Origin: Candidatus Epulonipiscium fishelsonii
GTDB lineage: Bacteria > Bacillota > Clostridia > Lachnospirales > Cellulosilyticaceae
Direction of reading: 5' to 3'
Assembly: GCA_001983455.1 (NCBI GenBank)
Contig: LJDB01000007.1
Span: forward strand, 1 to 52,453
Length of the DNA stretch: 52,453 bases
A model generated the notes under the pieces. That model was not told the origin of the DNA. It did not search any database and saw only the letters and a list, made by a program, of their open reading frames with translations. A program made the translations under genes and the position numbers. Numbering within the stretch: the stretch's first letter is position 1; every line of letters starts with the position of its first letter. Of the stretch, positions 15,879-25,296 are shown one piece after another.

Positions 15879-18119
15879 TTGATCTCAATGTTACAACAAT
15901 TTATGTCACAAAATAAAGCTATACCTCAACAAAATGTGGAGAAAAACAATGCGACTAAGGATAAATCCTTGTCAAAGGAAGTTCCAGCAAAAAATACATT
16001 AAAACAAACAATTTTAAACAATGTACGTCAAGGAATGGTTGAAGGAAAGCTTACTCAAGAAAATGGAGAAGTAATGCTTAATTTAAAAGGAAATGCACAA
16101 GTCCCTGTAAAATTACAAACAGATATGCCACTTAATGAGCTTACAAAATTTAAATTTGATTTTGCAAAAGATGGAAGTATTCTATTAAGACCAGTGCCTA
16201 AAAAAGAGGACCTTGCCAACCAAGTTATACAAAAGCTTAATATCCCGAACACTGAAGAAATGAAAGCAGTAGTAAATTCTTTTATATCAAAAGAACTAGA
16301 CTTAGAAAAACAACCTCTAATTAAGGCACACTTCAATGTGAAACAATACGATTTACCACCAGAAGTTGTAACCAATTTGTTAAAGAATAAAGTTACAATG
16401 AAAACACCTGAATTAGATCTTGCTAAACAATTTATGGATAAAGGCATAAATATGCCTAAAGAACAACTTGTAAAATTAGCTAATACACTAGACCCAACTC
16501 AACAGCAAAAATTAATTCAGTCTTTAGATAAATATATTAAAAACGATTTCAAATTGACACCAGAAATGACTAACAAAACAAATGAAGCAGTTAATAGTAA
16601 TATTTTATCAAAAAATGTACAGTTAAATCAGGAGCAGGTTATTCCTAAACAGGTACAACAAAATCAGGAACAGGCTCTTCCTAAAAATGTACAGTTAAAT
16701 CAGGAACAAGCTCTTCCTACACAGGTACAGCAAAATCAGGAACAAGTTATTCCTAAACAGGTACAGTTGAATCAGGAGCAAACTCTTCCTAAACAGGTAC
16801 AGCAAAATCAGGAACAGGTTATTCCTAAACATATACAGTTAAATCAGGAGCAGGCTATTCCTAAACAGGTACAGTTAAATCAGGAACCGATTATTCCTAA
16901 ACAGGTACAGCAAAATCAGGAACAGGTTATTCCTAAACATATATTACAAAATCAAGAAGTACTTAGAAATATAATGAATAATCAAAAACAAAGTTTACCT
17001 ATGAATATAATGCAGAACCAAGAACAAAATATACCTAATAATATACTGCAAAATCAACTTTCGCAAAGAAGTATATTTCAAGGGCAAGAACAAATTACAC
17101 CTAAAACTATACAACCAAGTCAAGAACAAGTTACGCCTAAAAATATACAACTAAATCAAGAACAAGTTACGCCTAAAAATATACAGCAAAACCAAGAACA
17201 AGTTATGCCTAAAAACATACAGCTAAATCAAGAACAAGTTGCGCCTAAAAACATAATATTAGAGCAAGAACTGGCTCTTCCCAGAAACATAGTGCAAAAT
17301 CAAGAGCAAGCTATACCTAAAAATATACAGCAAAACCAAGAGCAAGTTCTTAATAGAAGTGTAGAGACAAACCAAGAACAAGTTTTTCAAAAAAATGTGC
17401 AATTAAGTCAAGAGCAAATTTCTTCAAAAAATACACAGGAAATTCCAAACACAGATAACCCTATTAATAAAATGTTGGATAAATTTCCAAATAAACAACT
17501 TCCTATTGTAATAGAGACTCAAATTGATAAGATTTTAAGAGAGTTTACTCCAAAGGAAGCAAAAACAAAATTTGAAACAGAAATAGAACAACTTAAACAG
17601 CCATTAAAACCACTAGAAGATGTATTTAAAATAATGGATAAAGTCATTGAGGACACGGGGAAAAATCCTTCTATAGAGAAAGAACTAGAGCAGACTAAAC
17701 AAACACTAGACGTAGGAAATAAGCTTCAGCAAGATGGTCATATGCATATGATACCACCAATGTTTCATGAACATATTGAAAAAGGCCAAATTCATTTTTT
17801 TGAAGAAGCTAAAAAGCAAAAAGATACTAAGAAAAAAGGTATGTATGTGGTGGTTGCTCTGGACATGAACTATATGAATCACATTCAACTCCATGTTCAT
17901 AAAAATGATAAACAGCTTAATATGCAAATTTTGGTTGAAAATAATGATATTAAACAATTTCTTCAACCCTATCTTTCTACTTTAACTTCTTTTATCAATG
18001 ATATGGGGTATAATTTAGACTATATTAGTGTTGACTCCGTTGCAGATAGTCCTGCTGATACGTCTAATGAAAGTAAAAAGTCAATTTATCAAACTCATTA
18101 TTTTGATTTTCAAGCTTAA
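15879..18119 (+). CDS. FliK/YlqG-like protein with 12-residue repeats
   Basis: A 746-residue protein in the position of B. subtilis ylqG, just after rnhB. Its layout resembles flagellar hook-length control proteins: a Q/N/K-rich N-terminal part, a long disordered middle and a compact C-terminal domain (about 630-746, with MYVVVALDMNYMNHIQLHV and ILVENNDIKQFLQPYL). The middle (about 247-525) holds roughly 23 units of 12 residues, consensus NQEQVIPKNIQQ, with two shortened units. TTG at 15879 is preferred because GGGGGT lies 7 nt before it. ATG 15888 is in frame. Function is inferred from layout. A secreted or ruler-like role is possible. Confidence 0.6.
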   Translation: MISMLQQFMSQNKAIPQQNVEKNNATKDKSLSKEVPAKNTLKQTILNNVRQGMVEGKLTQENGEVMLNLKGNAQVPVKLQTDMPLNELTKFKFDFAKDGSILLRPVPKKEDLANQVIQKLNIPNTEEMKAVVNSFISKELDLEKQPLIKAHFNVKQYDLPPEVVTNLLKNKVTMKTPELDLAKQFMDKGINMPKEQLVKLANTLDPTQQQKLIQSLDKYIKNDFKLTPEMTNKTNEAVNSNILSKNVQLNQEQVIPKQVQQNQEQALPKNVQLNQEQALPTQVQQNQEQVIPKQVQLNQEQTLPKQVQQNQEQVIPKHIQLNQEQAIPKQVQLNQEPIIPKQVQQNQEQVIPKHILQNQEVLRNIMNNQKQSLPMNIMQNQEQNIPNNILQNQLSQRSIFQGQEQITPKTIQPSQEQVTPKNIQLNQEQVTPKNIQQNQEQVMPKNIQLNQEQVAPKNIILEQELALPRNIVQNQEQAIPKNIQQNQEQVLNRSVETNQEQVFQKNVQLSQEQISSKNTQEIPNTDNPINKMLDKFPNKQLPIVIETQIDKILREFTPKEAKTKFETEIEQLKQPLKPLEDVFKIMDKVIEDTGKNPSIEKELEQTKQTLDVGNKLQQDGHMHMIPPMFHEHIEKGQIHFFEEAKKQKDTKKKGMYVVVALDMNYMNHIQLHVHKNDKQLNMQILVENNDIKQFLQPYLSTLTSFINDMGYNLDYISVDSVADSPADTSNESKKSIYQTHYFDFQA
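16611..17440 (+). repeat. 36-bp in-frame tandem repeat in the FliK-like gene
   Basis: About 23 copies of a 36-bp unit encoding NQEQxxPKxxQx. The first nine copies (16625-16950) are almost identical in DNA. Later ones are more diverged, which indicates recent expansion at the 5' side. Copy number may vary between strains by slippage without changing frame. Confidence 0.85.
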
Positions 18120-18121
18120 AG

Positions 18122-18152
18122 AAGGGGACGAATTTTTCTTTCGTCCCCTTTG
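18122..18152 (+). terminator. terminator after the FliK-like gene
   Basis: An 11-bp stem, 18122-18132 with 18140-18150, containing GGGGACGAA paired to TTCGTCCCC, loop TTTTTCT. It ends the rplS-to-rnhB block ahead of the oppositely directed ylbJ. Confidence 0.8.
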
Positions 18153-18244
18153 TTATTATCCTATTTGAGTCATTTCATTTACAATAAACTCCTGGATGAA
18201 CCCATTATTATATTTGATACAGTGTATCAATGGAGCACCTAGAC

Positions 18245-19354
18245 CTAGCTTTTAGCTAAAATAGGAGCTGATATGTTTTCAGCAAATTTTAACCCAGTTG
18301 CAACGACTGCAAACAATCCAACGACTAAGCTTAATATGGAAAAATCAATTTGAATACTAGCTCCTACATTGTAAGCTTGATAAATAGGAAATAGCAACAT
18401 TGTGTATAAATATGCAAATGTAGCCTGAATAATTTTAGCTGTCAAATATAAATTAAGTGACAATTTAGTATTTACAAGTAGTTGAGCTGTTTGAAAAAAT
18501 ACACATATTCCTCCAAACGCAATTAAAGCAGACAAAATCCCAAGATAAGTTGTTCCGTTGCTTACATATTGTGAAATATAAGCTGTCCCATTTGAAAACT
18601 CTAAACTTCCAAGAATTAGACTTTCTATCAATAGAACATCCGTATTAAATAGTTTAGCAAGACTTATAACTAAAGGATTAAATATAGATAAATCTTTTAC
18701 TATATGTAAAATCATTGAAAAAAATATAATATATCCGCCCACATATACAATAGAATCCATTCCTTTTTGAACAGCAGTAGTCAGAGCAACAACGAATGAT
18801 TTATAGGGAGCCTTAGTTGTTCTTCCTGGAGTTTTTAGCTCATAATCTTTATAAAAGCGTGACAATATAAGCATAGTAAAGGAAGACAAAACATGTACAA
18901 TAACTAAAAAATATCCTAGTTTTATATCATTAAGTAATATTGTGCCTACAGTTGCTATAATAAATAACAAACTGCAGTTGTTAGAAAAACAAAGTGTTTT
19001 TTGTGCTTCTATGAGACTTATCTGGTCTTTTGCTAAAAGTTGCTCTGTAAGAACCCCACCTGTAGGGTAGCCTCCAATAGATCCCAGCATAAAAGCTAAA
19101 AGACTATTTCCTGATACTCCAAATATTTTTCTTGAAACTTTTCCAACATATTTTTCCATTTCAAATATAGTACCAAGCTCAAAAATTAGTTTTGTAAGAA
19201 TTATAAATGGCAATAATGAAGGTAAAAGCTTATTGAACCATAATAAAAGTCCAGAAGTTGCACCTTTTATACATACTTCTGGATTAAATAAAGTATATCC
19301 CATAATGCTAAAAATTCCTAAATTAGTTATCCATTGATACATCGTTCTATACAT
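18245..19354 (-). CDS. ylbJ: sporulation integral membrane protein YlbJ
   Basis: A 369-residue polytopic membrane protein with a nucleoside-recognition (Gate) domain: LPSLLPFIILTKLI, LGSIGGYPTGGVLTEQLL and SNNCSLLFIIATVGT. In B. subtilis YlbJ is a mother-cell protein needed for spore cortex formation. Its presence argues for a spore-forming ancestry. The 30-codon open stretch just downstream (18155-18245, minus) is in another frame and is not assigned. Confidence 0.88.
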   Translation of the reverse strand: MYRTMYQWITNLGIFSIMGYTLFNPEVCIKGATSGLLLWFNKLLPSLLPFIILTKLIFELGTIFEMEKYVGKVSRKIFGVSGNSLLAFMLGSIGGYPTGGVLTEQLLAKDQISLIEAQKTLCFSNNCSLLFIIATVGTILLNDIKLGYFLVIVHVLSSFTMLILSRFYKDYELKTPGRTTKAPYKSFVVALTTAVQKGMDSIVYVGGYIIFFSMILHIVKDLSIFNPLVISLAKLFNTDVLLIESLILGSLEFSNGTAYISQYVSNGTTYLGILSALIAFGGICVFFQTAQLLVNTKLSLNLYLTAKIIQATFAYLYTMLLFPIYQAYNVGASIQIDFSILSLVVGLFAVVATGLKFAENISAPILAKS

Positions 19355-19446
19355 AATTTAACTCCATTTCATAAAGTTTATAATTAATTTATTATATGAA
19401 ATGCTTGTATATATTATTCAATCTTACTCTCAAGGTAAATGACCAT

Positions 19447-19483
19447 AAAAAAAGAAGAGTATAATAAAATTACACTCTTCTTT
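19447..19483 (-). terminator. terminator of the chemoreceptor gene
   Basis: A 10-bp stem (19451-19460 with 19474-19483). Read on the minus strand it is followed by seven T. It lies 30 bp after the chemoreceptor stop codon. Confidence 0.8.
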
Positions 19484-19513
19484 AAAAATTTTAAAATAAA
19501 TATAAAATGATTT

Positions 19514-20725
19514 TTAAATATTTATAACGTCTTTTAATTTTTGAATTTGATGTTGCATATCTTTGTTTACATCCAAGTTTTTATCAGCTGTTGAAACTGT
19601 AGCTTCGGTAATATTTTCAAGCTTACTAGTGCCATCGTTTAATTGACTAATAGCTTGTTTTTGCTGCTTACTATTTTCTAATAAAGTCTTACTAATATTT
19701 ACGGTATCATCAATTGTATCAACAATATTTTTTAAGGCTATATCAGTATCCTTAACAATATTAAGACCTTTTTGTACATTGTCCAAACTAGCCTTAATTA
19801 TATTTTCGATATCCTTAACAGTTTCTGAACTTTTAGTTGCTAAATCTCGAATTTCATTTGCAACAACAGCAAATCCTTTTCCAGCTTCACCCGCTCTTGC
19901 AGATTCAATTGCAGCATTTAAAGCTAAGAGATTTGTTTGACTTGAAATATTTTCAATGATTTTAATTACTTCTGCTATATTTGTACTAGATTTATTAATT
20001 TCATCCATTGTAGAAATTAAATTTTTCATATATTCTGTACCAATATTGGTTTTTTCTTTAGCTTTAAGAGAAATTTTGTTGGTTTCAATTATTCGATTTA
20101 TATTGTGCTCTAAGCTATCAGACAATTCACTGATAGAACTCATAAATTGTTGTGTTATGCTAAATTGTAGAACAGCACTATTTGACAATTCGCTTGCACT
20201 ATTGTTAACATAATTAGAAATTTCCAAAAATTTATCCATTCCTGATGACACTTCTTTAATAAGATTTTCTTGAGCCTCTTTTCCAGCCAAGGATTGATTG
20301 AAACTAGTAACATCTGTAATTACCTCTATTCTACCAATACGTTGTCCAGAATAATTTAATATGTAAGCAACATCCACTTGTAAATCAATTGTTTCTCCAT
20401 ATGCACTGTCAAGTGTACAACTTGTTTTTAATCTACCATTTTCAAGACAAGTGATTCCACAATTTTCAGTTCTACAAATTGGTGAGCGCCAATTTTCACA
20501 AAGTTGACCATGCAATTCTTTTCGTGGTTTTCCAATCATTTTTTCACAAAATTTGTTTACAAAAATCCATTTCTTATCCATTCCAGTTGCTGAAATAGCA
20601 ATGGGCAAACCATCTAAAATGCCAGTGAGCTCTTCTACTTTAGTATTAGCTACTTTAGATTTTCTAAAGAAAAATAGTGTTGTACCAATTAGTAGAAAAA
20701 CACATATGACTAAAAATACTGTCAT
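19514..20725 (-). CDS. methyl-accepting chemotaxis protein with cysteine-rich PAS domain
   Basis: A 403-residue chemoreceptor. One N-terminal membrane helix ([17 protein letters not shown]) is followed by a cytoplasmic PAS domain (about 35-155) and a signalling domain whose tip is [20 protein letters not shown]. The signalling domain is short, with few heptads after the tip. The PAS part carries six cysteines within about 50 residues ([28 protein letters not shown]), suggesting redox, metal or Fe-S sensing rather than a periplasmic ligand. GGGGGG before the ATG is a strong site. It is not next to che genes here, but a CheY is encoded at 49931. Confidence 0.88.
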   Translation of the reverse strand: MTVFLVICVFLLIGTTLFFFRKSKVANTKVEELTGILDGLPIAISATGMDKKWIFVNKFCEKMIGKPRKELHGQLCENWRSPICRTENCGITCLENGRLKTSCTLDSAYGETIDLQVDVAYILNYSGQRIGRIEVITDVTSFNQSLAGKEAQENLIKEVSSGMDKFLEISNYVNNSASELSNSAVLQFSITQQFMSSISELSDSLEHNINRIIETNKISLKAKEKTNIGTEYMKNLISTMDEINKSSTNIAEVIKIIENISSQTNLLALNAAIESARAGEAGKGFAVVANEIRDLATKSSETVKDIENIIKASLDNVQKGLNIVKDTDIALKNIVDTIDDTVNISKTLLENSKQQKQAISQLNDGTSKLENITEATVSTADKNLDVNKDMQHQIQKLKDVINI

Positions 20726-20863
20726 CTTTAACCCCCCTATTCTGTTTTTGATAGTAATTATAAGAAATTCTTATGTTTTTCATTATATCATAAAATTATT
20801 TCTTGTGCTAGTTATTTTGTATATTAGTCCACTTAAAATTAAGGTGTTAAACTAAGAAGCAGT

Positions 20864-22093
20864 TCAATTATTGAAATAATATTTTTCTAATTCTTGAAGT
20901 TCATTTTTTCCTTGAATAATCATTTTATCCCCAAGTTCAATTAGTGCATTTGAGTGTAAATTCTTAAATTTAATCCAACCTTCTTCATATCCTGAAGTGG
21001 CACAAAATAATTGACCTATTACACAGTAATCTAATATAATTTCATCTTCTATACTGGTTGCATTAAGCATCCACTTGGCTAAATCTTGAAATAAAAGCAT
21101 TCTTTGTTTTATCCAAAAGTTATTATTATGATATTGTACGATTAAATTGCCTAAGTTTTCGTTTAGAAGTATAGATTGTGTATATTTCGATTTTCCTATT
21201 TTTAAAATTTTTAAATATTTTTCATGAGAAGACAAATCACAATTAATAATAACCTGTAGAGAACTTTTGATTGATTGAAAATATATAATTTCCAATACTT
21301 GCTGATTAAACAAAGTTTTTTTATCAGATACACCTGCATTACATTCCATTAAATAGTTTTCTCCAAGCTCAAATAGTTTTTGGTCTGATTCTATTCTTCC
21401 TTCATAGAACTTATAAGATTGTGCATCGTTTGATCTAAAAAATTTATAGAATGATTCATTTATAATACCAATTCTATTAGCATAACTAAATTGTTCAATG
21501 CAAAAGGCAGTATCCCAACTATATCCATATATAGGTTTTATGTCAATATTTTTTGAATTGGTATTTTTTATTATACCTATTTTAAATAATTTTCCCCAAT
21601 ATGTTCTCATAAATTGATAATAAGCATAAAAATAATCTAATTTATCTTTTTTATTCAAAATCAACATTGGAGCTTCCAAAGATCTTATGAACGTTATTCC
21701 ACAAGTTTTAGCATCTATAAATTTATTTCCTCCAATAATAATATCTAAATTGTGTTCTTTTCCATAATTTTTGCATATCTCTATAAATTTGTTTTCATAT
21801 TCATCATCACCATCTATTATAGCTAAATAATCATCATCACTATATAATTGAGCAACTTCCCATATATTACTTCCTGGTGCATAATCTCTATTAATTTTAT
21901 TTCGTTTAACTATTATTCTGGTGTCCTGCCTAGCTAAATTACATAATATTTCATAAGTCATATCAGTTGAGGCATCATCAACCACATGCCACATCCAATT
22001 GGCATCTGTTTGATTACATAAGCTTTTATACGTACGTTCTATTGTCTGTTCATTATTGTAAGCTGTAGTCCAAAAAATTACAGTACTCATCAT
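20864..22093 (-). CDS. family 2 glycosyltransferase
   Basis: A 409-residue GT-A-fold enzyme. The N-terminal catalytic domain contains WTTAYNNEQTIERTYKSL, VVDDASTD and the metal-binding IDGDDEYENKF. The remaining 200 or so residues are helix-rich without membrane segments, so the enzyme is probably soluble or peripheral and may act on a surface polymer or a protein. No other polysaccharide genes adjoin it. Acceptor and donor cannot be told from the sequence. GGAG precedes an ATGATG start. Confidence 0.85.
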   Translation of the reverse strand: MMSTVIFWTTAYNNEQTIERTYKSLCNQTDANWMWHVVDDASTDMTYEILCNLARQDTRIIVKRNKINRDYAPGSNIWEVAQLYSDDDYLAIIDGDDEYENKFIEICKNYGKEHNLDIIIGGNKFIDAKTCGITFIRSLEAPMLILNKKDKLDYFYAYYQFMRTYWGKLFKIGIIKNTNSKNIDIKPIYGYSWDTAFCIEQFSYANRIGIINESFYKFFRSNDAQSYKFYEGRIESDQKLFELGENYLMECNAGVSDKKTLFNQQVLEIIYFQSIKSSLQVIINCDLSSHEKYLKILKIGKSKYTQSILLNENLGNLIVQYHNNNFWIKQRMLLFQDLAKWMLNATSIEDEIILDYCVIGQLFCATSGYEEGWIKFKNLHSNALIELGDKMIIQGKNELQELEKYYFNN

Positions 22094-22472
22094 ATTTCTC
22101 CTTTCGATTTGACAGGTTTTATTAAGTTAATTTCTTTCAAATGTAACTTGTATTAACCCTTTATAGTGTTTCCGATCCCATACAAAGTTATTCTCCTAAT
22201 TTTTAATAAAAGCTTGTAATATAGGCTTTTTTGAGAGTTTCTAGCATTGTATTATCATGCTACAATGAATATAGAAGCAGGATGTACAAATGCTAGAAAT
22301 AATTTGCCATTATGCAAACTTTAGCTCGAACAAATAATGATGGAAAACAGTATTTAGCAATGTTAGGATTAATTCCTTCGGTTTTAATCAAATTAATTTA
22401 CAACAAGTCATAATTTAGGTATAATAATAATAGTGAAATTAGGCTATAATTATTATTAGGGAGGGTTCGAAT
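22094..22472. other. intergenic gap with inverted repeat
   Basis: No gene. It contains an 11-bp inverted repeat, TTTCTAGCATT (22238-22248) and AATGCTAGAAA (22289-22299), around 40 nt that include another ATCATGCTAC. This could be a large hairpin or a small element remnant. The asp23 promoter lies at its right end. Confidence 0.5.
22397..22425 (+). promoter_or_regulatory. promoter of asp23-like gene
   Basis: TTTACA at 22397-22402 and TATAAT at 22420-22425, spacing 17 bp, 48 bp before the start codon. Confidence 0.8.
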
Positions 22473-22814
22473 ATGGATGAAGTAGGGCAAGTTCAAATAG
22501 CAGATGACGTTATAGCAGTTATAGCAGAAATAGCCGCCTTAGAAGTGGATGGATTGGTAACAGTTGGTTCACCCAAACAAGATATAATGCATACAATAAC
22601 TGGAAAAAAAGTTACAAAAGGTATTAAAGTTGATATTGGTGAAGAAGAAGTTTTTATTAGTGTTGCTGCAGTTGTGGAATATGGTGTAAAAGTTCTTAGC
22701 CTTTGTCAAGAAGTACAACAAAAAGTGAAAAGTGCAATAGAAACAATGACAGGACTTTTGGTTCGCACAGTTGACGTATATATTATAGGAGTACAGTTAG
22801 AAAAAACAAACTAA
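22473..22814 (+). CDS. Asp23/Gls24 family envelope stress protein
   Basis: A 113-residue Asp23/DUF322 protein (YqhY-like), small and soluble. The core is IADDVIAVIAEIAALEVDGL, followed by VDIGEEEVFISVAAVVEYG. YqhY is encoded beside nusB or accBC in many Firmicutes and is linked to control of lipid synthesis. Asp23 proper is a membrane-associated stress protein. GGAGGG precedes the ATG. Confidence 0.88.
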   Translation: MDEVGQVQIADDVIAVIAEIAALEVDGLVTVGSPKQDIMHTITGKKVTKGIKVDIGEEEVFISVAAVVEYGVKVLSLCQEVQQKVKSAIETMTGLLVRTVDVYIIGVQLEKTN

Positions 22815-22818
22815 AGTA

Positions 22819-22847
22819 TAGCGAAATAATATACCTTTTTTTCGCTA
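22819..22847 (+). terminator. hairpin after asp23, first
   Basis: An 8-bp stem TAGCGAAA (22819-22826) with TTTCGCTA (22840-22847). The T run lies in the loop, so it is a weak terminator at best. Confidence 0.45.
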
Positions 22848-22895
22848 TTATTAATGGTGATAAAGGATAAATTTCCTATTTTATTAAAAATTTTT

Positions 22896-22922
22896 AAGCT
22901 AACTCTTAAGGGTTAGCTTTTT
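22896..22922 (+). terminator. terminator after asp23, second
   Basis: A 10-bp stem (22896-22905 with 22910-22919, one G-T pair), TTAA loop and T tail. It separates asp23 from nusB. Confidence 0.75.
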
Positions 22923-22988
22923 ATGCATGGTATTAGTAAAGAGAGCACCAATCCCTATTAAAAAATAGTACCATTTTGGAGGTAAAAA

Positions 22989-23393
22989 ATGACTAGACGA
23001 GAAGCAAGAGAAACAATAATGCAGATGCTGTATGAAAAAACAGTACAAGATGATATTGACAGAATAATTGGAGAAAGAACAAACGAAGTTAAGGGGAAGG
23101 TAAAAAACTTTATAATTGATGAATTTGAAGCAATATTAGATAATGAACAAGAGATTGAACATATATTGGAGAAAAGTGTTACAAATTGGTCATTAGACCG
23201 AATATCAAAAGTAGATCACGCTATTTTAAAAATGGCAGTATATGAAATTAAATGGGCCAAAGATATTCCCGAGAAAGTCTCTATAAATGAATGTATTGAG
23301 ATAGCTAAAATGTATAGTACAGAAAAATCAGCTAATTTTATAAATGGTATTTTAGGAAGAATAAATCAACCAGTAGTGAATGTATGTGAATAG
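22989..23393 (+). CDS. nusB: transcription antitermination factor NusB
   Basis: A 134-residue all-helical NusB that with S10/NusE binds boxA in rRNA leaders. It starts MTRREARETIMQMLYE and carries VDHAILKMAVYEI and the C-terminal ECIEIAKMYSTEKSANFINGILG, all typical. GGAGG lies before the ATG. In Clostridia xseA, xseB and ispA usually follow. Here xseA is missing and xseB is reduced. Confidence 0.95.
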   Translation: MTRREARETIMQMLYEKTVQDDIDRIIGERTNEVKGKVKNFIIDEFEAILDNEQEIEHILEKSVTNWSLDRISKVDHAILKMAVYEIKWAKDIPEKVSINECIEIAKMYSTEKSANFINGILGRINQPVVNVCE

Positions 23394-23608
23394 ACAAGTA
23401 ATTAGTATATCAGACTTAAATTTTGATGTTTATTTATTGAAGTATATATCAAGCTATAAATATCACATAGTTATTTTAATTTGAAGGATGAATGTGTTAT
23501 AATTAATAGTGTCATATTTAATTACGATTTAAATTATTTAAAGATGTAATAAAAGTCTTTGCACGAGCATGAATTAACTAGAAAAAACAAAAAAGGTGGC
23601 AAAGAATA

Positions 23609-23740
23609 ATGTTTAAGCAGTCAATTTGGCAATTAGAAAACATGATAGAACAATTAAAACAAGGCAATATATCTTTAGAAAATACAAAACAAGAAATCTA
23701 TATTTGTGAAACTGGTGAAATTAATGGATATAAAATATAA
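23609..23740 (+). CDS. xseB: short XseB-like protein (exonuclease VII small subunit, reduced)
   Basis: 43 codons, with AGGTGGC upstream, overlapping the ispA start by 17 bp. The first 30 residues (QSIWQLENMIEQLKQGNISLENTKQEI) follow the XseB pattern LxxLExIVxxLExGxLSLE. The usual second helix is replaced by an unrelated tail. A normal XseB has about 60-80 residues, and its partner xseA is not between nusB and ispA. It may be a decayed gene kept because it overlaps ispA, or a minimal functional form. Confidence 0.55.
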   Translation: MFKQSIWQLENMIEQLKQGNISLENTKQEIYICETGEINGYKI

Positions 23741-24605
23741 GCTAGAAACTTATAAAGCAGAGGTTGAAAATAATATAAATAAATATTTACCAAAGTGTGA
23801 AGGAGACTTTTCAAGATTATATGAAGCTATGAAATATAGCGTATGTATTGGAGGAAAAAGAATTCGGCCAATATTAATGAAACTGGCTTATGAGGCTGTT
23901 GGTGGAAAAGGTGACATTGGAGCATTTACAACAGCAATGGAAATGATTCACACATATTCTTTAATTCATGATGATTTGCCTGCAATGGATAATGATGACC
24001 TAAGAAGAGGACAGCCCACAAATCACAGACAATTTGATGAGGCAACCGCAATCTTGGCTGGTGATGGACTTTTAAGCTATGCATTTGAAATTATGTTAAA
24101 TGATGCATTAAAAAAAAAAGATTGGGCAAGAGTGGATGCTACACATATCTTGGCTCATGACTGTGGAATTAGAGGAATGGTAGCGGGGCAAATGCTTGAC
24201 TTAGAAAGTGAAGGCAAAACAATACACTTAGATATATTAGATACAATACATCTATACAAAACAGGAGCCTTAATAAAAGCTTCGACAAAAATGGGTGCAG
24301 TTTTAGGCCAAGCAACAGAAGCTGAAATTCATGCCCTTGAAGAGTATGGACAATATATTGGAAAAGTATTTCAAATTATTGATGATGTTCTTGATGAAAC
24401 TTCTACAACAGATCAACTAGGAAAACCAGTTCATAGTGATATCAAAAACTGTAAGAATACGTATATGAGATATTATAGTCTAGAAGAATGCTATAGCATC
24501 TCAGACGAACTTACAAAAAAAGCAATAGAGTGTTTGAACTATTTAAGTGGAGATATATCTACGCTTAGAGAATTAGCCGAAAATTTAGTTTATCGAAAAA
24601 GTTAG
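23724..24605 (+). CDS. ispA: geranyl/farnesyl diphosphate synthase
   Basis: A 293-residue class I polyprenyl synthase that condenses IPP with DMAPP/GPP. First aspartate-rich motif is DDLPAMDNDDLRRGQPT and the second is DDVLDETS. The GGKRIRP substrate-binding segment is intact. The ATG at 23724 is preferred over in-frame GTG 23706, because GGTGA lies just before it and the family starts near there. It overlaps the XseB-like frame. Confidence 0.93.
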   Translation: MDIKYKLETYKAEVENNINKYLPKCEGDFSRLYEAMKYSVCIGGKRIRPILMKLAYEAVGGKGDIGAFTTAMEMIHTYSLIHDDLPAMDNDDLRRGQPTNHRQFDEATAILAGDGLLSYAFEIMLNDALKKKDWARVDATHILAHDCGIRGMVAGQMLDLESEGKTIHLDILDTIHLYKTGALIKASTKMGAVLGQATEAEIHALEEYGQYIGKVFQIIDDVLDETSTTDQLGKPVHSDIKNCKNTYMRYYSLEECYSISDELTKKAIECLNYLSGDISTLRELAENLVYRKS

Positions 24606-24611
24606 GGGGCC

Positions 24612-25067
24612 ATGATGCTAGGTGAACTAATAAGAAATCGTATACTTGGAGCAGCAATATTGAGTTGGTTTATTGCTCAGCTTATTAAATTAATTATAGC
24701 TTGGTATAACACGGGAGAAATGGATTTTTCAAAATTAACTTCTGCAGGAGGCATGCCAAGTTCTCATAGTTCTTTTACAATGGCATTAGCAGTTGGGGTA
24801 GGGCAAGTATATGGATATGATAGTGCATTATTTGCAATTTCTGCTGTATTTAGTTTTGTTGTTATGTATGATGCAACAAACGTAAGACTTGAGGCTGGAA
24901 AGCAAGCACAAGTTTTAAATAGATTGGTAGAAAACATTCAGTTTAATAATAATTTTATTTTTAAGTTTGATATTAAATTAAAAGAACTATTAGGACATAC
25001 TCCTTTACAGGTTCTTGCAGGAGCAATACTAGGTATAATTGTGGGAATATATAGTGTGCCTAGATAA
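24612..25067 (+). CDS. divergent PAP2 family protein (DUF212, YuiD-like)
   Basis: A 151-residue membrane protein with three to four helices and the family motif GGMPSSHSSFTMALAVGVG, a reduced form of the acid phosphatase/PAP2 active site. Its place right after ispA suggests action on isoprenyl or lipid pyrophosphates. This is inference. AGGGGG precedes the ATG. A strong terminator follows. Confidence 0.88.
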   Translation: MMLGELIRNRILGAAILSWFIAQLIKLIIAWYNTGEMDFSKLTSAGGMPSSHSSFTMALAVGVGQVYGYDSALFAISAVFSFVVMYDATNVRLEAGKQAQVLNRLVENIQFNNNFIFKFDIKLKELLGHTPLQVLAGAILGIIVGIYSVPR

Positions 25068-25080
25068 ATATAGTTGAATG

Positions 25081-25119
25081 AAACATAGAGGTAACTATTG
25101 GTCACCTCTATGTTTTTTT
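25081..25119 (+). terminator. terminator of the nusB-ispA-DUF212 group
   Basis: A 12-bp stem (25081-25092 with 25104-25115) ending in a run of T. Confidence 0.88.
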
Positions 25120-25296
25120 CACTGTACAATCTTATTTATATTTTTAGTGGATTACGCTAGTATACGCATTGTAGGTATGTGATCTTAAAGTTTTTTCACC
25201 GTATTATAAAAAATATTTATTAAATGTAGTTCTATTTATTGATATTTTTAAATATAATGCAAATTATACTTAGTCCAAGATAGGGAGAGGAAAATT

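Noticed and set aside
18155..18245. 30-codon minus-strand stretch after ylbJ
   Set aside because: It reads like protein in part, but it has no start signal, no recognised family and only 30 codons. It may be a remnant.
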